64,000 nt of DNA from Burkholderia pyrrocinia (GTDB lineage Bacteria; Pseudomonadota; Gammaproteobacteria; Burkholderiales; Burkholderiaceae), in NCBI RefSeq assembly GCF_022809715.1, contig NZ_CP094461.1:806001-870000 (forward strand), in the 5' to 3' direction. The first letter of the stretch is position 1, and every line of letters starts with the position of its first letter. The position numbers and the translations under genes were made by a program. Below are positions 9,497 through 21,705 of the stretch, piece by piece. The notes beneath the pieces are model-generated. The model had not been told where the DNA came from. It ran no database searches and was given only the letters and a program-made list of their open reading frames with translations.

Positions 9497-10543
9497 ATGC
9501 AGACACCTCCCCCGCTCTCCCAGGCCGTTCACAGCCCGATCACGCGCAGCGCGATCTTCCTCGTGGCGACGATCAATCCCGGTGCCGATCACGCCGACAC
9601 GATCCGTTCATGGTGCGGCGACATCGCCGCGCTCGTGCGCTCGGTCGGCAAGCGCGTGCCGGGCGGCAACCTGACATGCGTGTGCGGCTTCGGCGCCGAC
9701 GCGTGGGATACGCTGTTCGGCGCCCCGCGCCCCGCGTCGCTGCATCCGTTCCGCGAATTCGGCGCCGGGCAGCGCGTCGCGGTCGCGACGCCCGGCGACA
9801 TCCTGCTGCACATCCGCGCCGAAGCGATGGACCTGTGCTTCGAACTCGCGACGCAACTGCTCGGCGCGCTCGGCAGCGCCGTCACGGTCGTCGACGAGGT
9901 GCACGGCTTCCGCAATTTCGACCAGCGCGCGATGATCGGCTTCGTCGACGGCACCGAGAACCCGGAAGGCCGCGAAGCGGTCGACTTCACGGTGATCGGC
10001 GATGAAGATGCGGAATTCGCGGGCGGCAGCTACGTGATCGTGCAGAAGTACCTGCACGACATGGCCGGCTGGAACGCGCTCGCGGTCGAGACGCAGGAGC
10101 GCATCATCGGCCGCACCAAGCTGTCCGACATCGAGCTCGCGCCGGACGTGAAGCCGTCGTGTTCGCACAGTTCGCTGACCACGCTCGACGAGAACGGCCA
10201 GGAAGTGAAGATCCTGCGCGACAACATGCCGTTCGGGCGTCCGGGCGCAGGCGAATTCGGCACCTATTTCATCGGCTATGCGCGCTCGCCGGCGCCGATC
10301 GAGCAGATGCTCGAGAACATGTTCGTCGGCCGCCCGCCCGGCAACTACGACCGCCTGCTCGACTACAGCCGCGCGGTCACCGGCTCGCTGTTCTTCGTGC
10401 CGTCGGCCGACCTGCTCGAAGCGCTCGCCGATCGCGCGGCGCCGGCCGCCGACGCCGCGCAACCTGAATCCTCGCCGTCCGCGCCGCAGCGCGACGGCTC
10501 GCTGAAAATCGGCTCGCTGAAAGGAACCCAAGCCTATGAATAA
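9497..10543 (+). CDS. DyP-type peroxidase, encapsulin cargo
   Basis: Dye-decolorizing (DyP) haem peroxidase. Signature GFVDGTENP carries the distal Asp, SCSHSSLTTL the proximal haem His, and LRDNMPFG the distal Arg. After a Pro/Ala-rich linker the C-terminus ends DGSLKIGSLKGTQAYE. That string is the classic encapsulin cargo-loading peptide, which docks DyP on the inner shell wall. The gene overlaps the encapsulin shell gene by eight bases (ATGAATAA), so the two are coupled. The start at 9497 has an AGG-type site and fits family N-termini; an ATG at 9476 would add seven residues. Such compartments are linked to oxidative stress; the natural substrate is unknown. Confidence 0.93.
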   Translation: MQTPPPLSQAVHSPITRSAIFLVATINPGADHADTIRSWCGDIAALVRSVGKRVPGGNLTCVCGFGADAWDTLFGAPRPASLHPFREFGAGQRVAVATPGDILLHIRAEAMDLCFELATQLLGALGSAVTVVDEVHGFRNFDQRAMIGFVDGTENPEGREAVDFTVIGDEDAEFAGGSYVIVQKYLHDMAGWNALAVETQERIIGRTKLSDIELAPDVKPSCSHSSLTTLDENGQEVKILRDNMPFGRPGAGEFGTYFIGYARSPAPIEQMLENMFVGRPPGNYDRLLDYSRAVTGSLFFVPSADLLEALADRAAPAADAAQPESSPSAPQRDGSLKIGSLKGTQAYE

Positions 10544-11351
10544 CCTGCACCGCGAACTCGCCCCGATCTCGTCGTCCGCCTGGGAACAAATCGAGGAGGA
10601 AGTGGCGCGCACCTTCAAACGATCGGTGGCCGGCCGCCGCGTCGTCGACGTCGACGGCCCCGCGGGCCCCGAGCTGTCGGCCGTCGGCACCGGGCACCTG
10701 GTGGAGGTCACCGCGCCGCGCGAGCAGGTGAACGCGCGGCTGCGCGAAGTCCGCACGATCGTCGAGCTGACGGTGCCGTTCGAGCTGAGCCGCGATGCGA
10801 TCGACAGCGTCGAGCGCGGCGCGCGCGACGCCGACTGGCAACCGGCGAAGGACGCCGCGCAGCGGCTCGCGTTCGCCGAGGACAACGCGATTTTCGACGG
10901 CTACCCGGCCGCCGGCATCGTCGGCATCCGCGAAGGCACGTCGAACCGCAAGCTCACGCTGCCGGCGGACGTCAGCGCGTACCCGGACGCGATCAGCGAC
11001 GCGCTCGAAGCGCTGCGGCTCGCGGGCGTCGACGGCCCGTACTCGGTGGTGCTCGGCTCGGACGCGTATACCGCGCTCAGCGAGGCGCGCGACCAGGGTT
11101 ATCCGGTTCTCGGCCACATCAAGCGGATCGTCAGCGGCGAGATCATCTGGGCGCCGGCGCTCAGCGGCGGCTGCGTGCTGTCGATGCGCGGCGGCGATTA
11201 CGAGTTGCACCTCGGGGAAGACGTATCGATCGGCTACACGAGCCATAACGACAAGGCCGTCCGCCTGTACCTGCGCGAAACGTTCACGTTCCTGATGCTG
11301 ACGAGCGAAGCATCGGTGGCCGTGGCGCCGCAGGGCAATCCGGCGGCCTGA
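10536..11351 (+). CDS. family 1 encapsulin shell protein
   Basis: Encapsulin nanocompartment shell protein of 271 residues, the usual size for the HK97-fold T=1 family (about 265-290). The N-terminal ISSSAWEQIEEEVARTFKRS helix region and the central DGYPAAGIVGI and YLRETFTFLML strings match Linocin_M18/encapsulin proteins. The N-terminal helix is the part that binds cargo-loading peptides. It starts inside the last codons of the DyP gene, so shell and cargo should be made together. No ferritin-like cargo gene is nearby, so DyP is the likely main cargo. Confidence 0.94.
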   Translation: MNNLHRELAPISSSAWEQIEEEVARTFKRSVAGRRVVDVDGPAGPELSAVGTGHLVEVTAPREQVNARLREVRTIVELTVPFELSRDAIDSVERGARDADWQPAKDAAQRLAFAEDNAIFDGYPAAGIVGIREGTSNRKLTLPADVSAYPDAISDALEALRLAGVDGPYSVVLGSDAYTALSEARDQGYPVLGHIKRIVSGEIIWAPALSGGCVLSMRGGDYELHLGEDVSIGYTSHNDKAVRLYLRETFTFLMLTSEASVAVAPQGNPAA

Positions 11352-11457
11352 CCGCGGCTGCCTGCGTGCGATGCCCGCCCGCCGGGCGTCGCGCGGCCGG
11401 CCGCGGCGCCGGCCGCATGTTCGTCGCCGATCGAGCCCATCTCGCATGGAGGATGTC

Positions 11458-11727
11458 ATGAGCGATACGAATGATGCACTGCAGGCGCTGCAAGCGTCGG
11501 TCGACAGCCTGAAGAAGACGGTCGACGCGAACGCGGGCAGCGAGGCCGCCGACACCGCCGTATTGTTTACCGTCGTGTCGCTGATGCTGGCCGAGCTGCC
11601 GCCCGACACGCGCAACCTGATCGAGGATTCGTTCTCCGTCTGGGCCAATGGTCTGCCGAATGCGGCACTGTCGACGGACGTGAAGCAGATCGCCCGCCAG
11701 CGGCTCGCGATGAAACTGTCCGACTGA
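11458..11727 (+). CDS. small helical protein downstream of the encapsulin gene
   Basis: An 89-residue protein (MSDTNDALQALQASVDSLKK...). Its first 40 residues have the heptad pattern of a coiled coil, and a hydrophobic stretch (TAVLFTVVSLMLAEL) follows. GGAGG lies five bases upstream of ATG 11458; an ATG twelve bases earlier would sit on that ribosome site. It is 106 bases after the shell gene on the same strand and could be an operon partner. It has no cargo-loading peptide, so it is probably not a standard cargo. The family was not recognised. Confidence 0.6.
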   Translation: MSDTNDALQALQASVDSLKKTVDANAGSEAADTAVLFTVVSLMLAELPPDTRNLIEDSFSVWANGLPNAALSTDVKQIARQRLAMKLSD

Positions 11728-12115
11728 TCGCGGTTCGCCACGGTTGGCGCCATGTCCGGCTCGCACCGTGCAACCCGACCTCTCCTTCGGCTGCCACGTA
11801 CGCATCGGCTGCGGTGCGCGCGTGGCCGGACACGACCGGTTCGCGTACGCCACCGGCGTGCGCGCTCGCACTGCGGCGCTTCTGCCGCGCTTACCCACCC
11901 GCAACGCCGTCCGTTTGCCGGCAACCGGCGCCCTGCGCGCCGATGTCGCACCGCGCTCCGTTCGCGTTCCGCTCCTTCCTGCCTCCAGTCACCGCGCGCA
12001 GCGCATGCCGCGCACGCCCGTGCCGCCGCGTGCGCGCCCGTCTGTACTCCTTGCCCCCCGTGTGCGCGCGCATGTGAGGGTGCAATTCGCGGTCGGTCCG
12101 GTGTGGAACTGTGTC

Positions 12116-12144
12116 TTGGATGGCCCCCGCCGATTCGCTATTTT
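12116..12144 (+). promoter_or_regulatory. weak candidate promoter upstream of clpK-like gene
   Basis: The 636-base stretch 11728-12363 has no convincing gene on either strand; it is C-rich and looks like a long leader or spacer. TTGGAT (12116) and TATTTT (12139) are separated by 17 bases and would give a transcript with an approximately 210-base leader. Both hexamers are imperfect, and no clear sigma32 (CTTGAA/CCCCAT) pair was found. Confidence 0.25.
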
Positions 12145-12363
12145 GAACGCAGTCGAAGCGATGCCGTGGGCTCCTCGCAGCACTCGCGCCTCCCGCCCCG
12201 ACCGCGACCGTGTGACACGCCGGCGCGCGCTGCGCGACAGCGTGGGCGCGGCACGCGCACCGCCGCGCCACGCGTCGTGTGTTCGCGGTCGGGACGCGCG
12301 CGCGCCGCACCGCATCGGGACTTCACTCTTCGACCCACCTTCACCGACAGGAGCCAGACCACC

Positions 12364-15210
<2,847 letters not shown>

Positions 15211-15246
15211 ACCCCGCCTGCCCTGCAGCCCCGGGGCACGCATGAC

Positions 15247-15271
15247 CGGCTCCGTCCGACGGACGGAGCCG
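15247..15271 (+). terminator. strong hairpin between clpK-like and ydeP-like genes
   Basis: CGGCTCCGTCC and GGACGGAGCCG form a perfect 11-bp stem around a three-base loop. No T run follows, so it may be a Rho-assisted terminator or an RNA-stability element rather than an intrinsic terminator. Confidence 0.45.
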
Positions 15272-15334
15272 CACCACGCCGCGACACGGCGCAACCCGAG
15301 CCGCCCGCACGGGCCCGGCTCATGGAGATTCACA

Positions 15335-17614
15335 ATGACAAATCGACGCGAAGTGCCAGGCATCAGGAAGTACGATGGGCCCGCCGGCGGTTGGGGCGCG
15401 CTTCGCGCGACAGCCGAGGCCGTGCGCACGCAGATGGAAACCATCGAGGCGCCGATCGTGCTGATGCGGACCAACCAGCCCGACGGTTTCGACTGCCCCG
15501 GCTGCGCATGGCCCGACAAGGAGCACAAGTCGACGTTCCAGTTCTGCGAGAACGGCGCGAAGGCCGTCACGTGGGAAGCGACGACCAAGCGCGTGACGCC
15601 CGAGTTCTTCGCGGCGAACACCGTGTCGTCGCTGCTGCGCATGTCGGACTACGAACTGGAGAACATGGGCCGGCTCACGCATCCGCTCGTCTACGATCGC
15701 GCAACCGACACGTTCCGCGCGATCGAATGGGACGACGCATTCGCGCGCATCGGCGAGGTGCTGCGCGCGCTGCCGCCCGAGCAGGTCGAGTTCTATACGT
15801 CGGGCCGCGCGTCGAACGAAGCCGCGTACCTGTACCAGCTGTTCGCGCGCGAGCTCGGCACCAACAACTTCCCCGACTGCTCGAACATGTGCCACGAGCC
15901 GACCAGCGTCGGCCTGCCGCAGTCGATCGGCATCGGCAAGGGCACCGTGTCGCTGGAGGATTTCGACCACTGCGAGCTGATCATCTCGATCGGCCACAAC
16001 CCCGGCACGAACCACCCGCGGATGATGGGCACGCTGCACGAATGCTCGCGGCGCAACGTGCCGATCATCGTGTTCAATCCGCTGCGCGAGCGCGCGCTCG
16101 AACGCTTCTCGGATCCGCAGGACATGATCGAGATGGCGTCGTTCGGCTCGACGCGGATCGCGTCGACGTACTACCAGCTCGACGCGGGCGGCGACGCAGC
16201 CGCGCTGAAGGGCATCATGAAGGCGCTGCTGCAGCTCGACGCCGAGCGCGGCGACGTGCTCGACCGCGACTTCATCGCGCAGCACACCAACGGCTTCGAC
16301 GCGTTCTCGGCCGACCTGCAGGTCACGTCGTGGGACGACATCGAGCGCGCGAGCGGCCTCAGCCAGGCGCAGCTCGAACAGGTCGCGCTCGCGTACGCGA
16401 AATCGAACGCGACGATCGTCACGTACGGGATGGGCGTCACGCAGCACAACAAGGGCACGGCAACCGTGCGCCTGATCGCCGACCTGCTGCTGATGCGCGG
16501 CAACATCGGCAAGCCCGGCGCAGGCATCTGCCCGCTGCGCGGCCATTCGAACGTACAGGGCAACCGCACGGTCGGCATCACCGAGAAGCCGTCGGCCGAG
16601 TTCCTGAAGAAGATCGAGGACGTATGCGGCTTCACGCCGCCCGCGCATCACGGGCACGACGCCGTGCAGGCCATGCAGGCGATGGTCGACGGCAGCGCGA
16701 AGGCGCTGCTGTGCCTCGGCGGCAACTTCGCGGTCGCGCTGCCCGATCCCGAGCTGTCGTTCCCGGCGATGGCGAAGCTCGACCTGAGCGTGCACCTGGG
16801 CACGAAGCTGAACCGCACGCACCTGCTGGTCGGGAAGGAAACCTTCATCCTGCCCGTGCTCGGCCGCACCGAGCTCGACATGCAGGCGAGCGGCCGGCAA
16901 TCGATCACGGTCGAGGATTCGATGTCGATGGTCCACGCATCGGCCGGCAAGCTCAAGCCGGCGTCGGACCAGCTGCGCTCGGAGCCCGCGATCGTCGCGG
17001 GCATCGCGCATGCGACGCTGCCGAACAGCAAGGTCGCGTGGCTCGACCTGATCGCCGACTACGATCGCATCCGCGACCTGATCGACCGCACGGTGTCCGG
17101 CTTCGAGGCGTTCAACGAGCGCATCCGCACGCCGGGCGGCTTCCGCCTGCCGCTGCCGCCTACCGAGCGCGTGTGGCCCACGGCGACCGGCAAGGCGATG
17201 TTCTCGGTGTACAAGGGCGTCGCGGAAGACGCGGAAGTGCTCGGCGGCGAGAATGTGCTGCGGCTGATCACGCTGCGCAGCCACGATCAGTACAACACGA
17301 CGATCTACGGGCTCGACGACCGCTATCGCGGCGTGTTCGGGCGGCGCGACGTGCTGTTCATGAACCCGGCGGATCTCGCGAAGTACGGGCTCGAACACGG
17401 CGACCTCGTCGACATCGAGACGATCACCGCGTCGGGCCGCACGCTGCGTCTCGAGAAGATCACCGCGATCGAGTACGACATCGCGCCGGGCTCGGTCGGC
17501 GCGTACTACCCGGAAGCGAACGTGCTCGTGCCGCTCGACTACATCGACAAGGAAAGCGGCACGCCGTCGTACAAGTCGGTGCCGGTGCGCGTCGCGCGCT
17601 CGGCGGTCGTGTAA
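15335..17614 (+). CDS. FdhF/YdeP-family molybdopterin oxidoreductase
   Basis: A 759-residue cytosolic molybdopterin enzyme. It carries the YdeP-type N-terminus with a CPGC motif (GFDCPGCAWPDKEHK), the cofactor domains (SGRASNEAAYLYQLFARELG, SIGHNPGTNHP, NIGKPGAGICPLRGHSNVQG) and the C-terminal dinucleotide-binding domain (LITLRSHDQYNTTIYGLDDRYRG). The canonical four-Cys [4Fe-4S] set of formate dehydrogenase H is not obvious, as in YdeP relatives, whose substrate is uncertain (an acid-resistance role is reported in E. coli). GGAGA precedes ATG 15335. The fdhD and mo-cofactor genes about 23 kb away could mature it. Confidence 0.87.
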   Translation: MTNRREVPGIRKYDGPAGGWGALRATAEAVRTQMETIEAPIVLMRTNQPDGFDCPGCAWPDKEHKSTFQFCENGAKAVTWEATTKRVTPEFFAANTVSSLLRMSDYELENMGRLTHPLVYDRATDTFRAIEWDDAFARIGEVLRALPPEQVEFYTSGRASNEAAYLYQLFARELGTNNFPDCSNMCHEPTSVGLPQSIGIGKGTVSLEDFDHCELIISIGHNPGTNHPRMMGTLHECSRRNVPIIVFNPLRERALERFSDPQDMIEMASFGSTRIASTYYQLDAGGDAAALKGIMKALLQLDAERGDVLDRDFIAQHTNGFDAFSADLQVTSWDDIERASGLSQAQLEQVALAYAKSNATIVTYGMGVTQHNKGTATVRLIADLLLMRGNIGKPGAGICPLRGHSNVQGNRTVGITEKPSAEFLKKIEDVCGFTPPAHHGHDAVQAMQAMVDGSAKALLCLGGNFAVALPDPELSFPAMAKLDLSVHLGTKLNRTHLLVGKETFILPVLGRTELDMQASGRQSITVEDSMSMVHASAGKLKPASDQLRSEPAIVAGIAHATLPNSKVAWLDLIADYDRIRDLIDRTVSGFEAFNERIRTPGGFRLPLPPTERVWPTATGKAMFSVYKGVAEDAEVLGGENVLRLITLRSHDQYNTTIYGLDDRYRGVFGRRDVLFMNPADLAKYGLEHGDLVDIETITASGRTLRLEKITAIEYDIAPGSVGAYYPEANVLVPLDYIDKESGTPSYKSVPVRVARSAVV

Positions 17615-17681
17615 TGCACGCGCAGGCTTGCGGCACGTCACCCGCCGCGGGCCTGCCTTCGTCATGTCGAAACGCTGCCAC

Positions 17682-17713
17682 GGGCCACCGCATCTCGACC
17701 GATGCGGTGGCCC
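17682..17713 (+). terminator. bidirectional intrinsic-type terminator between convergent genes
   Basis: GGGCCACCGCATC and GATGCGGTGGCCC form a perfect 13-bp stem with a six-base loop, followed on the plus strand by a C/T-rich tract. It lies between the stops of the YdeP-like gene and the permease gene and probably ends both. Confidence 0.7.
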
Positions 17714-17746
17714 CCTCTTCCTGCTCCGCGTCGAAAGGCGCCCCGC

Positions 17747-19168
17747 TTACTGCGCTGCAGTCGGCGGCAGATGCGCACCGCCCTGCCGGCGCCGGTACGC
17801 GCTGTCGCGCGTCGCGAGCCAGTAGTACAGCGGCGACGTCAGCACCAGCCCCACGAGCCACGACAGGTCCGCGCCGCCGAGATGCGCGGGAATCGGGCCC
17901 GCATACATCGGCGTGTTCATGAACGGAATCTGCACGAGAATGCCGATCGCATACGCGAGCAGCGCCTGCGGATTGAAGCGGCCGTAGATGCCGCCATCCT
18001 CCATGAAGATCGACTGGATGTCGTACTTGCCCTTGTGGATCACGTAGAAGTCGATCAGGTTGATCGCCGTCCACGGCACGAGCACGACCAGCAGCGCGAG
18101 CACGAGATCGACGAGGTTGCCGACGAAGTTCGTCGATGCGCCGATCGCCGCGTAACAGCACGCAACGAAGATCACGACCGACACCGCCGCACGGGTTTTT
18201 GCGGTCGGAATCCATTTGTATGCGAACGTCTGCACCGACGTGATCACCGCGAGCACCGCGCCGTACAGGTTCAGCGCGTTGTGGCTGATCACGCTCAGCA
18301 GGAACAGCACCAGCATCAGCGGGCCGAGCGGGCCGGTCGCCTGCTTGACCGCATCCATCGTGTCCGCGCCGGCCGGCACCGCAAGCACCGCGACCGCGCC
18401 GAAGATGAACGCGAGCGTCGAGCCGATCGTGCAGCCGAGGTAGGTCGCCCAGAACGTCGACGCGACGCCGACGTCCTCCGGCAGATAACGCGAATAGTCC
18501 GATACGTACGGCGCGAACGCGATCTGCCACAACGCCGACAGCGATACCGTCGCGAGCCAGCCCGCGAAGTCGAAGCCGCCGCGCGTCAGGAAATCGTCGG
18601 TCGTCACGTGCGTGAGGATCATCCAGAAGCCGACCAGGATCCCGATGCCGAGCACCCACGTGCCGATGCGGTTCAGGATATGGATGAAGCGGTAGCCGAC
18701 GATGCCGATCAGCCCCGATCCCACCGCGCCGATCACGATGCCGACGGGCACCGGCACCGACGCCGCGATGCCGTGCACCGACTTGCCGGCGAGCACGATG
18801 TTCGACGCGAAGAAGCCGACGTACATCACGGCCGCGATCACGGTAACGAGCAGCGCGCCCCACGAACCGAACTGCGCGCGGCTCTGGATCATCTGCGGGA
18901 TGCCCATTTGCGGCCCCTGCGCGGAATGCAGCGCCATCAGCACGCCGCCGACCGCCTGGCCGACGACGATCGCGACGATGCCCCACATCAGGTTCAGGTG
19001 AAAGAGCTGCACGCCGAGTGCGCCGGTCACGATCGGCAGCGGCGCGATGTTGCCGCCGAACCAGAGCGTGAACAGGTCGCGCACCTTGCCGTGGCGCTCC
19101 GCGGGCGGCACGTAGCCGATCGTGTGTTTCTCTATCATCGGGGACGCGTTGCGGTCCACGTTCGTCAT
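17747..19168 (-). CDS. NCS1-family cytosine/purine-type permease
   Basis: A 473-residue inner-membrane transporter with about twelve hydrophobic segments. WFGGNIAPLPIVTGALG and DYSRYLPEDVG are diagnostic strings of the NCS1 (nucleobase-cation symporter 1) family, which imports cytosine, purines, allantoin, hydantoins or similar compounds. CAGGAGAC precedes the ATG at 19168. It is divergent from a LysR regulator and probably controlled by it. The nearby monooxygenase-RidA-DUF1028-deacylase operon suggests that the imported compound is broken down by those enzymes. Substrate identity is inferred only at family level. Confidence 0.88.
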   Translation of the reverse strand: MTNVDRNASPMIEKHTIGYVPPAERHGKVRDLFTLWFGGNIAPLPIVTGALGVQLFHLNLMWGIVAIVVGQAVGGVLMALHSAQGPQMGIPQMIQSRAQFGSWGALLVTVIAAVMYVGFFASNIVLAGKSVHGIAASVPVPVGIVIGAVGSGLIGIVGYRFIHILNRIGTWVLGIGILVGFWMILTHVTTDDFLTRGGFDFAGWLATVSLSALWQIAFAPYVSDYSRYLPEDVGVASTFWATYLGCTIGSTLAFIFGAVAVLAVPAGADTMDAVKQATGPLGPLMLVLFLLSVISHNALNLYGAVLAVITSVQTFAYKWIPTAKTRAAVSVVIFVACCYAAIGASTNFVGNLVDLVLALLVVLVPWTAINLIDFYVIHKGKYDIQSIFMEDGGIYGRFNPQALLAYAIGILVQIPFMNTPMYAGPIPAHLGGADLSWLVGLVLTSPLYYWLATRDSAYRRRQGGAHLPPTAAQ

Positions 19169-19411
19169 GGTGAAGTCTCCTGTCCTGCGCGGCGATGCGC
19201 GCGTGCCGTTTCAGCCGACGCGCGTTGGGGTGCGCGCCTGCAATCGGGTCCGGATACGCGAGCGACGACGCGCCGCGTGCACGCGCGGCGGTGTCGGCCG
19301 AAGCGGACCATGCGCGGCATGCGGGGACGGATGACATGTCCCGCCGGCACGTGTGCAGCCTCGTTGCGATCCGGATTGGAGACGATGGTGCGCCACCGAT
19401 GCAGCGACGGA

Positions 19412-19430
19412 GAAATACTAAAAATATTTC
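19412..19430. promoter_or_regulatory. dyad in the permease/LysR divergent promoter region
   Basis: GAAATA-N7-TATTTC is a 19-base inverted repeat in an A+T-rich patch of the 388-base gap 19169-19556. Its size and placement suit a LysR-type operator that would let the regulator control both itself and the permease. Confidence 0.45.
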
Positions 19431-19556
19431 CGGGACATACGAAAAAGCTCTGTAGCGGAAATTTCGGCTTCGGGCTTCTTCAGGTAAGGTGCTACGCGAA
19501 ACCATGGACAGAATTCGCCCTCGGCGGCATGCCGGGGCCGGGCATCAGAGGTGCTT

Positions 19557-20480
19557 GTGGCTCACTACACTTTGCGGCAACTGAAATACTTCGTGACGAC
19601 GGTCGAATCCGGCAGCGTCGCCGAGGCGTCGCGCCAGCTTTTCATCGCGCAGCCGTCGATCTCCAGCGCGATCAAGGGGCTCGAGGAAAGCTTCGGCGTG
19701 AAGCTGTTCATCCGCCATCACGCGCAGGGCGTATCGCTGACGCCGAGCGGCACGCGCTTCTACCGGAAAGCGCAGGAGTTGCTGCGCATCGCGCACGAAT
19801 TCGAACAGAACGCGCTCGCCGACAACGACGTGATTACCGGGCAGATCGACATCGGCTGCTTCGAGACAGTCGCGCCGCTCTATCTTCCTCAGCTCATCGC
19901 CGGGTTTCGCGAGCGCTACCCGGGCGTCAACATCCGGCTGCGCGACGGCGACCAGCAGGAACTCGTGCAGGGCCTGACGTCCGGCACGTTCGATCTCGCG
20001 CTGATGTACGACCACGATCTCGACGGCACGATCGAAACCGAACCGCTGATGCCGCCGCAGCAGCCGTACGTGCTGCTGCCGGAGAACCACCGGTTCGCGG
20101 GCCAGCCGCACGTGTCGCTGCGCGACCTCTGTGTCGAGCCGATGATCCTGCTCGACGTGCAGCCGAGCCGCACGTATTTCGTCAGCCTGTTTCATGAGCT
20201 CGGGCTGACGCCGAACATCGTGTTCGGCTCGCCGTCGATCGAGATGGTGCGCGGGATGGTCGGCCAGGGCTTCGGCTTCTCGCTGCTCGTCACGCGCCCG
20301 TATTCGGAATACACGTACGACGGCCGGCGCGTCGTGACGATCGGCCTCAGCGAAACGGTGAGCCCGTCCGGGCTCGTGAGCGCGCGGCTGAAACGTGGGC
20401 AGCTCACCAAGCAGGCGCAGTCGTTCGTCGATTTCTGCCGCGAGCGGCTCGCGCAGATCGTCGCGGAATCGGCGCAATAA
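19557..20480 (+). CDS. LysR-family transcriptional regulator
   Basis: A full-length LysR regulator (307 residues from the GTG at 19557). The N-terminal winged HTH reads YTLRQLKYFVTTVESGSVAE through FIAQPSISSAIKGLE, followed by a periplasmic-binding-type effector domain (QIDIGCFETVAPLYLPQLIAGF). The start is GTG: one at 19557 has AGAGG five bases upstream, and another at 19551 would overlap that site. It is divergent from the NCS1 permease and convergent with the deacylase operon, so it is the obvious local regulator. The inducer is unknown. Confidence 0.88.
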   Translation: MAHYTLRQLKYFVTTVESGSVAEASRQLFIAQPSISSAIKGLEESFGVKLFIRHHAQGVSLTPSGTRFYRKAQELLRIAHEFEQNALADNDVITGQIDIGCFETVAPLYLPQLIAGFRERYPGVNIRLRDGDQQELVQGLTSGTFDLALMYDHDLDGTIETEPLMPPQQPYVLLPENHRFAGQPHVSLRDLCVEPMILLDVQPSRTYFVSLFHELGLTPNIVFGSPSIEMVRGMVGQGFGFSLLVTRPYSEYTYDGRRVVTIGLSETVSPSGLVSARLKRGQLTKQAQSFVDFCRERLAQIVAESAQ

Positions 20481-20498
20481 CACTGAGCACTGAAGAAA

Positions 20499-20528
20499 AC
20501 GCACGCGCCGCAGGACGGGCGCGTGCGT
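20499..20528 (-). terminator. intrinsic terminator for the deacylase operon
   Basis: ACGCACGCGCC and GGCGCGTGCGT form a perfect 11-bp stem with an eight-base loop. Read on the minus strand it is followed by TTTTCTTC, a good U-rich tract, so it should end the operon. It also lies just after the convergent LysR stop. Confidence 0.75.
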
Positions 20529-20541
20529 GTCGGCAACCCGA

Positions 20542-21705
20542 TCAGGCGGCCGAAGCAAGATGCGCGGCCAGACGGCTCAGCATCGCGTCGCATCCGTGCA
20601 GCTGTTCGAGCGTGACGAACTCGTCGGGCTTGTGCCCCTGGTCCATGCTGCCGGGCCCGCACACGACGGTCGGAATGCCGGCCTGCCCGAACAGCCCGCC
20701 CTCGGTGCCGAACGCGACCGTGCCGAACGCATCGGACCCGCTCAGCATTGCGAGCAGGCGCGCGGCCTCGCTGTCGGGCGCGGTCGCGAGCCCCGGGTAC
20801 GCACCCAGCGGCTGCAGTTGAATATCGGTATCGGGCTGCACCGCACGCATCCTCGGCAACAGTTCGGATTCCGCATAGTCCTGCAGCTTCCGCGGCACGT
20901 CGTGCGCATCGAAATCCGGCAGCGCACGCACCTCGAAATCGAACTCGCATTCGGCCGGCACGATGTTCAGCGCGCGGCCGCCCTTGATCAACCCGGTCTG
21001 CACGGTCGAGAACGGCGGATCGAAGCGGCTGTCGTGCCGTTCGGGCCGCGCGAGCGCCGCGCCGATCTCGCCGAGCCGGCCGATCAGCTTCGCCGCATAG
21101 TCGATCGCGTTGACGCCCGACGGCGCATACGCCGAGTGGCACGCGGCGCCCTTCACGCGGCAGCGCATCGCGAGCTTGCCCTTGTGGCCGAGCACCGGCT
21201 TCAGTTCGGTCGGCTCGCCGATCAGGCACAGGCGCGGCCGGTGCTCGCGCGCGGCCAGCGCTTCGAGCATCGGCCGCACGCCGAGACAGCCGACTTCCTC
21301 GTCGTACGAGAACGCGAGATGCACGGGCACGCTCAGCGGCCTCGCGACGAACGCGGGCACCGCCGCAAGCACCGACGCGATGAAGCCCTTCATGTCGGCC
21401 GTGCCGCGGCCGTACAGGCGGCCGTCGCGCTCGGTCAGCCGGAACGGCTCGACCGTCCACGCCTGCCCGTCTGCCGGCACCACGTCGGTGTGGCCCGACA
21501 GCGCGATGCCGCCGCGATCGCGCGGCCCGATCGTCGCGTACAGGCTCGCCTTCGTGCGTTCCGCGTTATAGAACAGTTCGCTCGATACGCCAAAGCCCGC
21601 GAGATAGTCGCGGATGAACTCGATCATCTCGAGATTCGAATCGCGGCTGACCGTCGCGAACGCGATCAACCGTTCGAGCAACGCGCGGCTCGATGCGTCA
21701 CTCAT
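20542..21705 (-). CDS. M20-family deacylase, acetylornithine deacetylase-like
   Basis: A 387-residue M20 metallopeptidase-type amidohydrolase. Metal and catalytic motifs are SGHTDVVPADG (His and Asp), YGRGTADMKGF (bridging Asp) and FSYDEEVGCLG (catalytic Glu pair). GHKGKLAMRCRVKGAACHSA begins the dimerisation domain. The sequence is ArgE-like, but the context is not arginine biosynthesis. It is the last gene of an operon whose upstream neighbour overlaps it by eight bases. It probably removes an N-acyl or N-carbamoyl group from a catabolic intermediate (inference from neighbours). Confidence 0.85.
   Translation of the reverse strand: MSDASSRALLERLIAFATVSRDSNLEMIEFIRDYLAGFGVSSELFYNAERTKASLYATIGPRDRGGIALSGHTDVVPADGQAWTVEPFRLTERDGRLYGRGTADMKGFIASVLAAVPAFVARPLSVPVHLAFSYDEEVGCLGVRPMLEALAAREHRPRLCLIGEPTELKPVLGHKGKLAMRCRVKGAACHSAYAPSGVNAIDYAAKLIGRLGEIGAALARPERHDSRFDPPFSTVQTGLIKGGRALNIVPAECEFDFEVRALPDFDAHDVPRKLQDYAESELLPRMRAVQPDTDIQLQPLGAYPGLATAPDSEAARLLAMLSGSDAFGTVAFGTEGGLFGQAGIPTVVCGPGSMDQGHKPDEFVTLEQLHGCDAMLSRLAAHLASAA

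Noticed and set aside
11458..11727. Second encapsulin cargo
   Set aside because: The small protein has no SLxIGSLKG-type peptide at either end, so cargo status is not supported.
15320..17665. Minus-strand open frame of about 780 codons
   Set aside because: It mirrors the YdeP-like gene and has the biased composition of an antisense frame.
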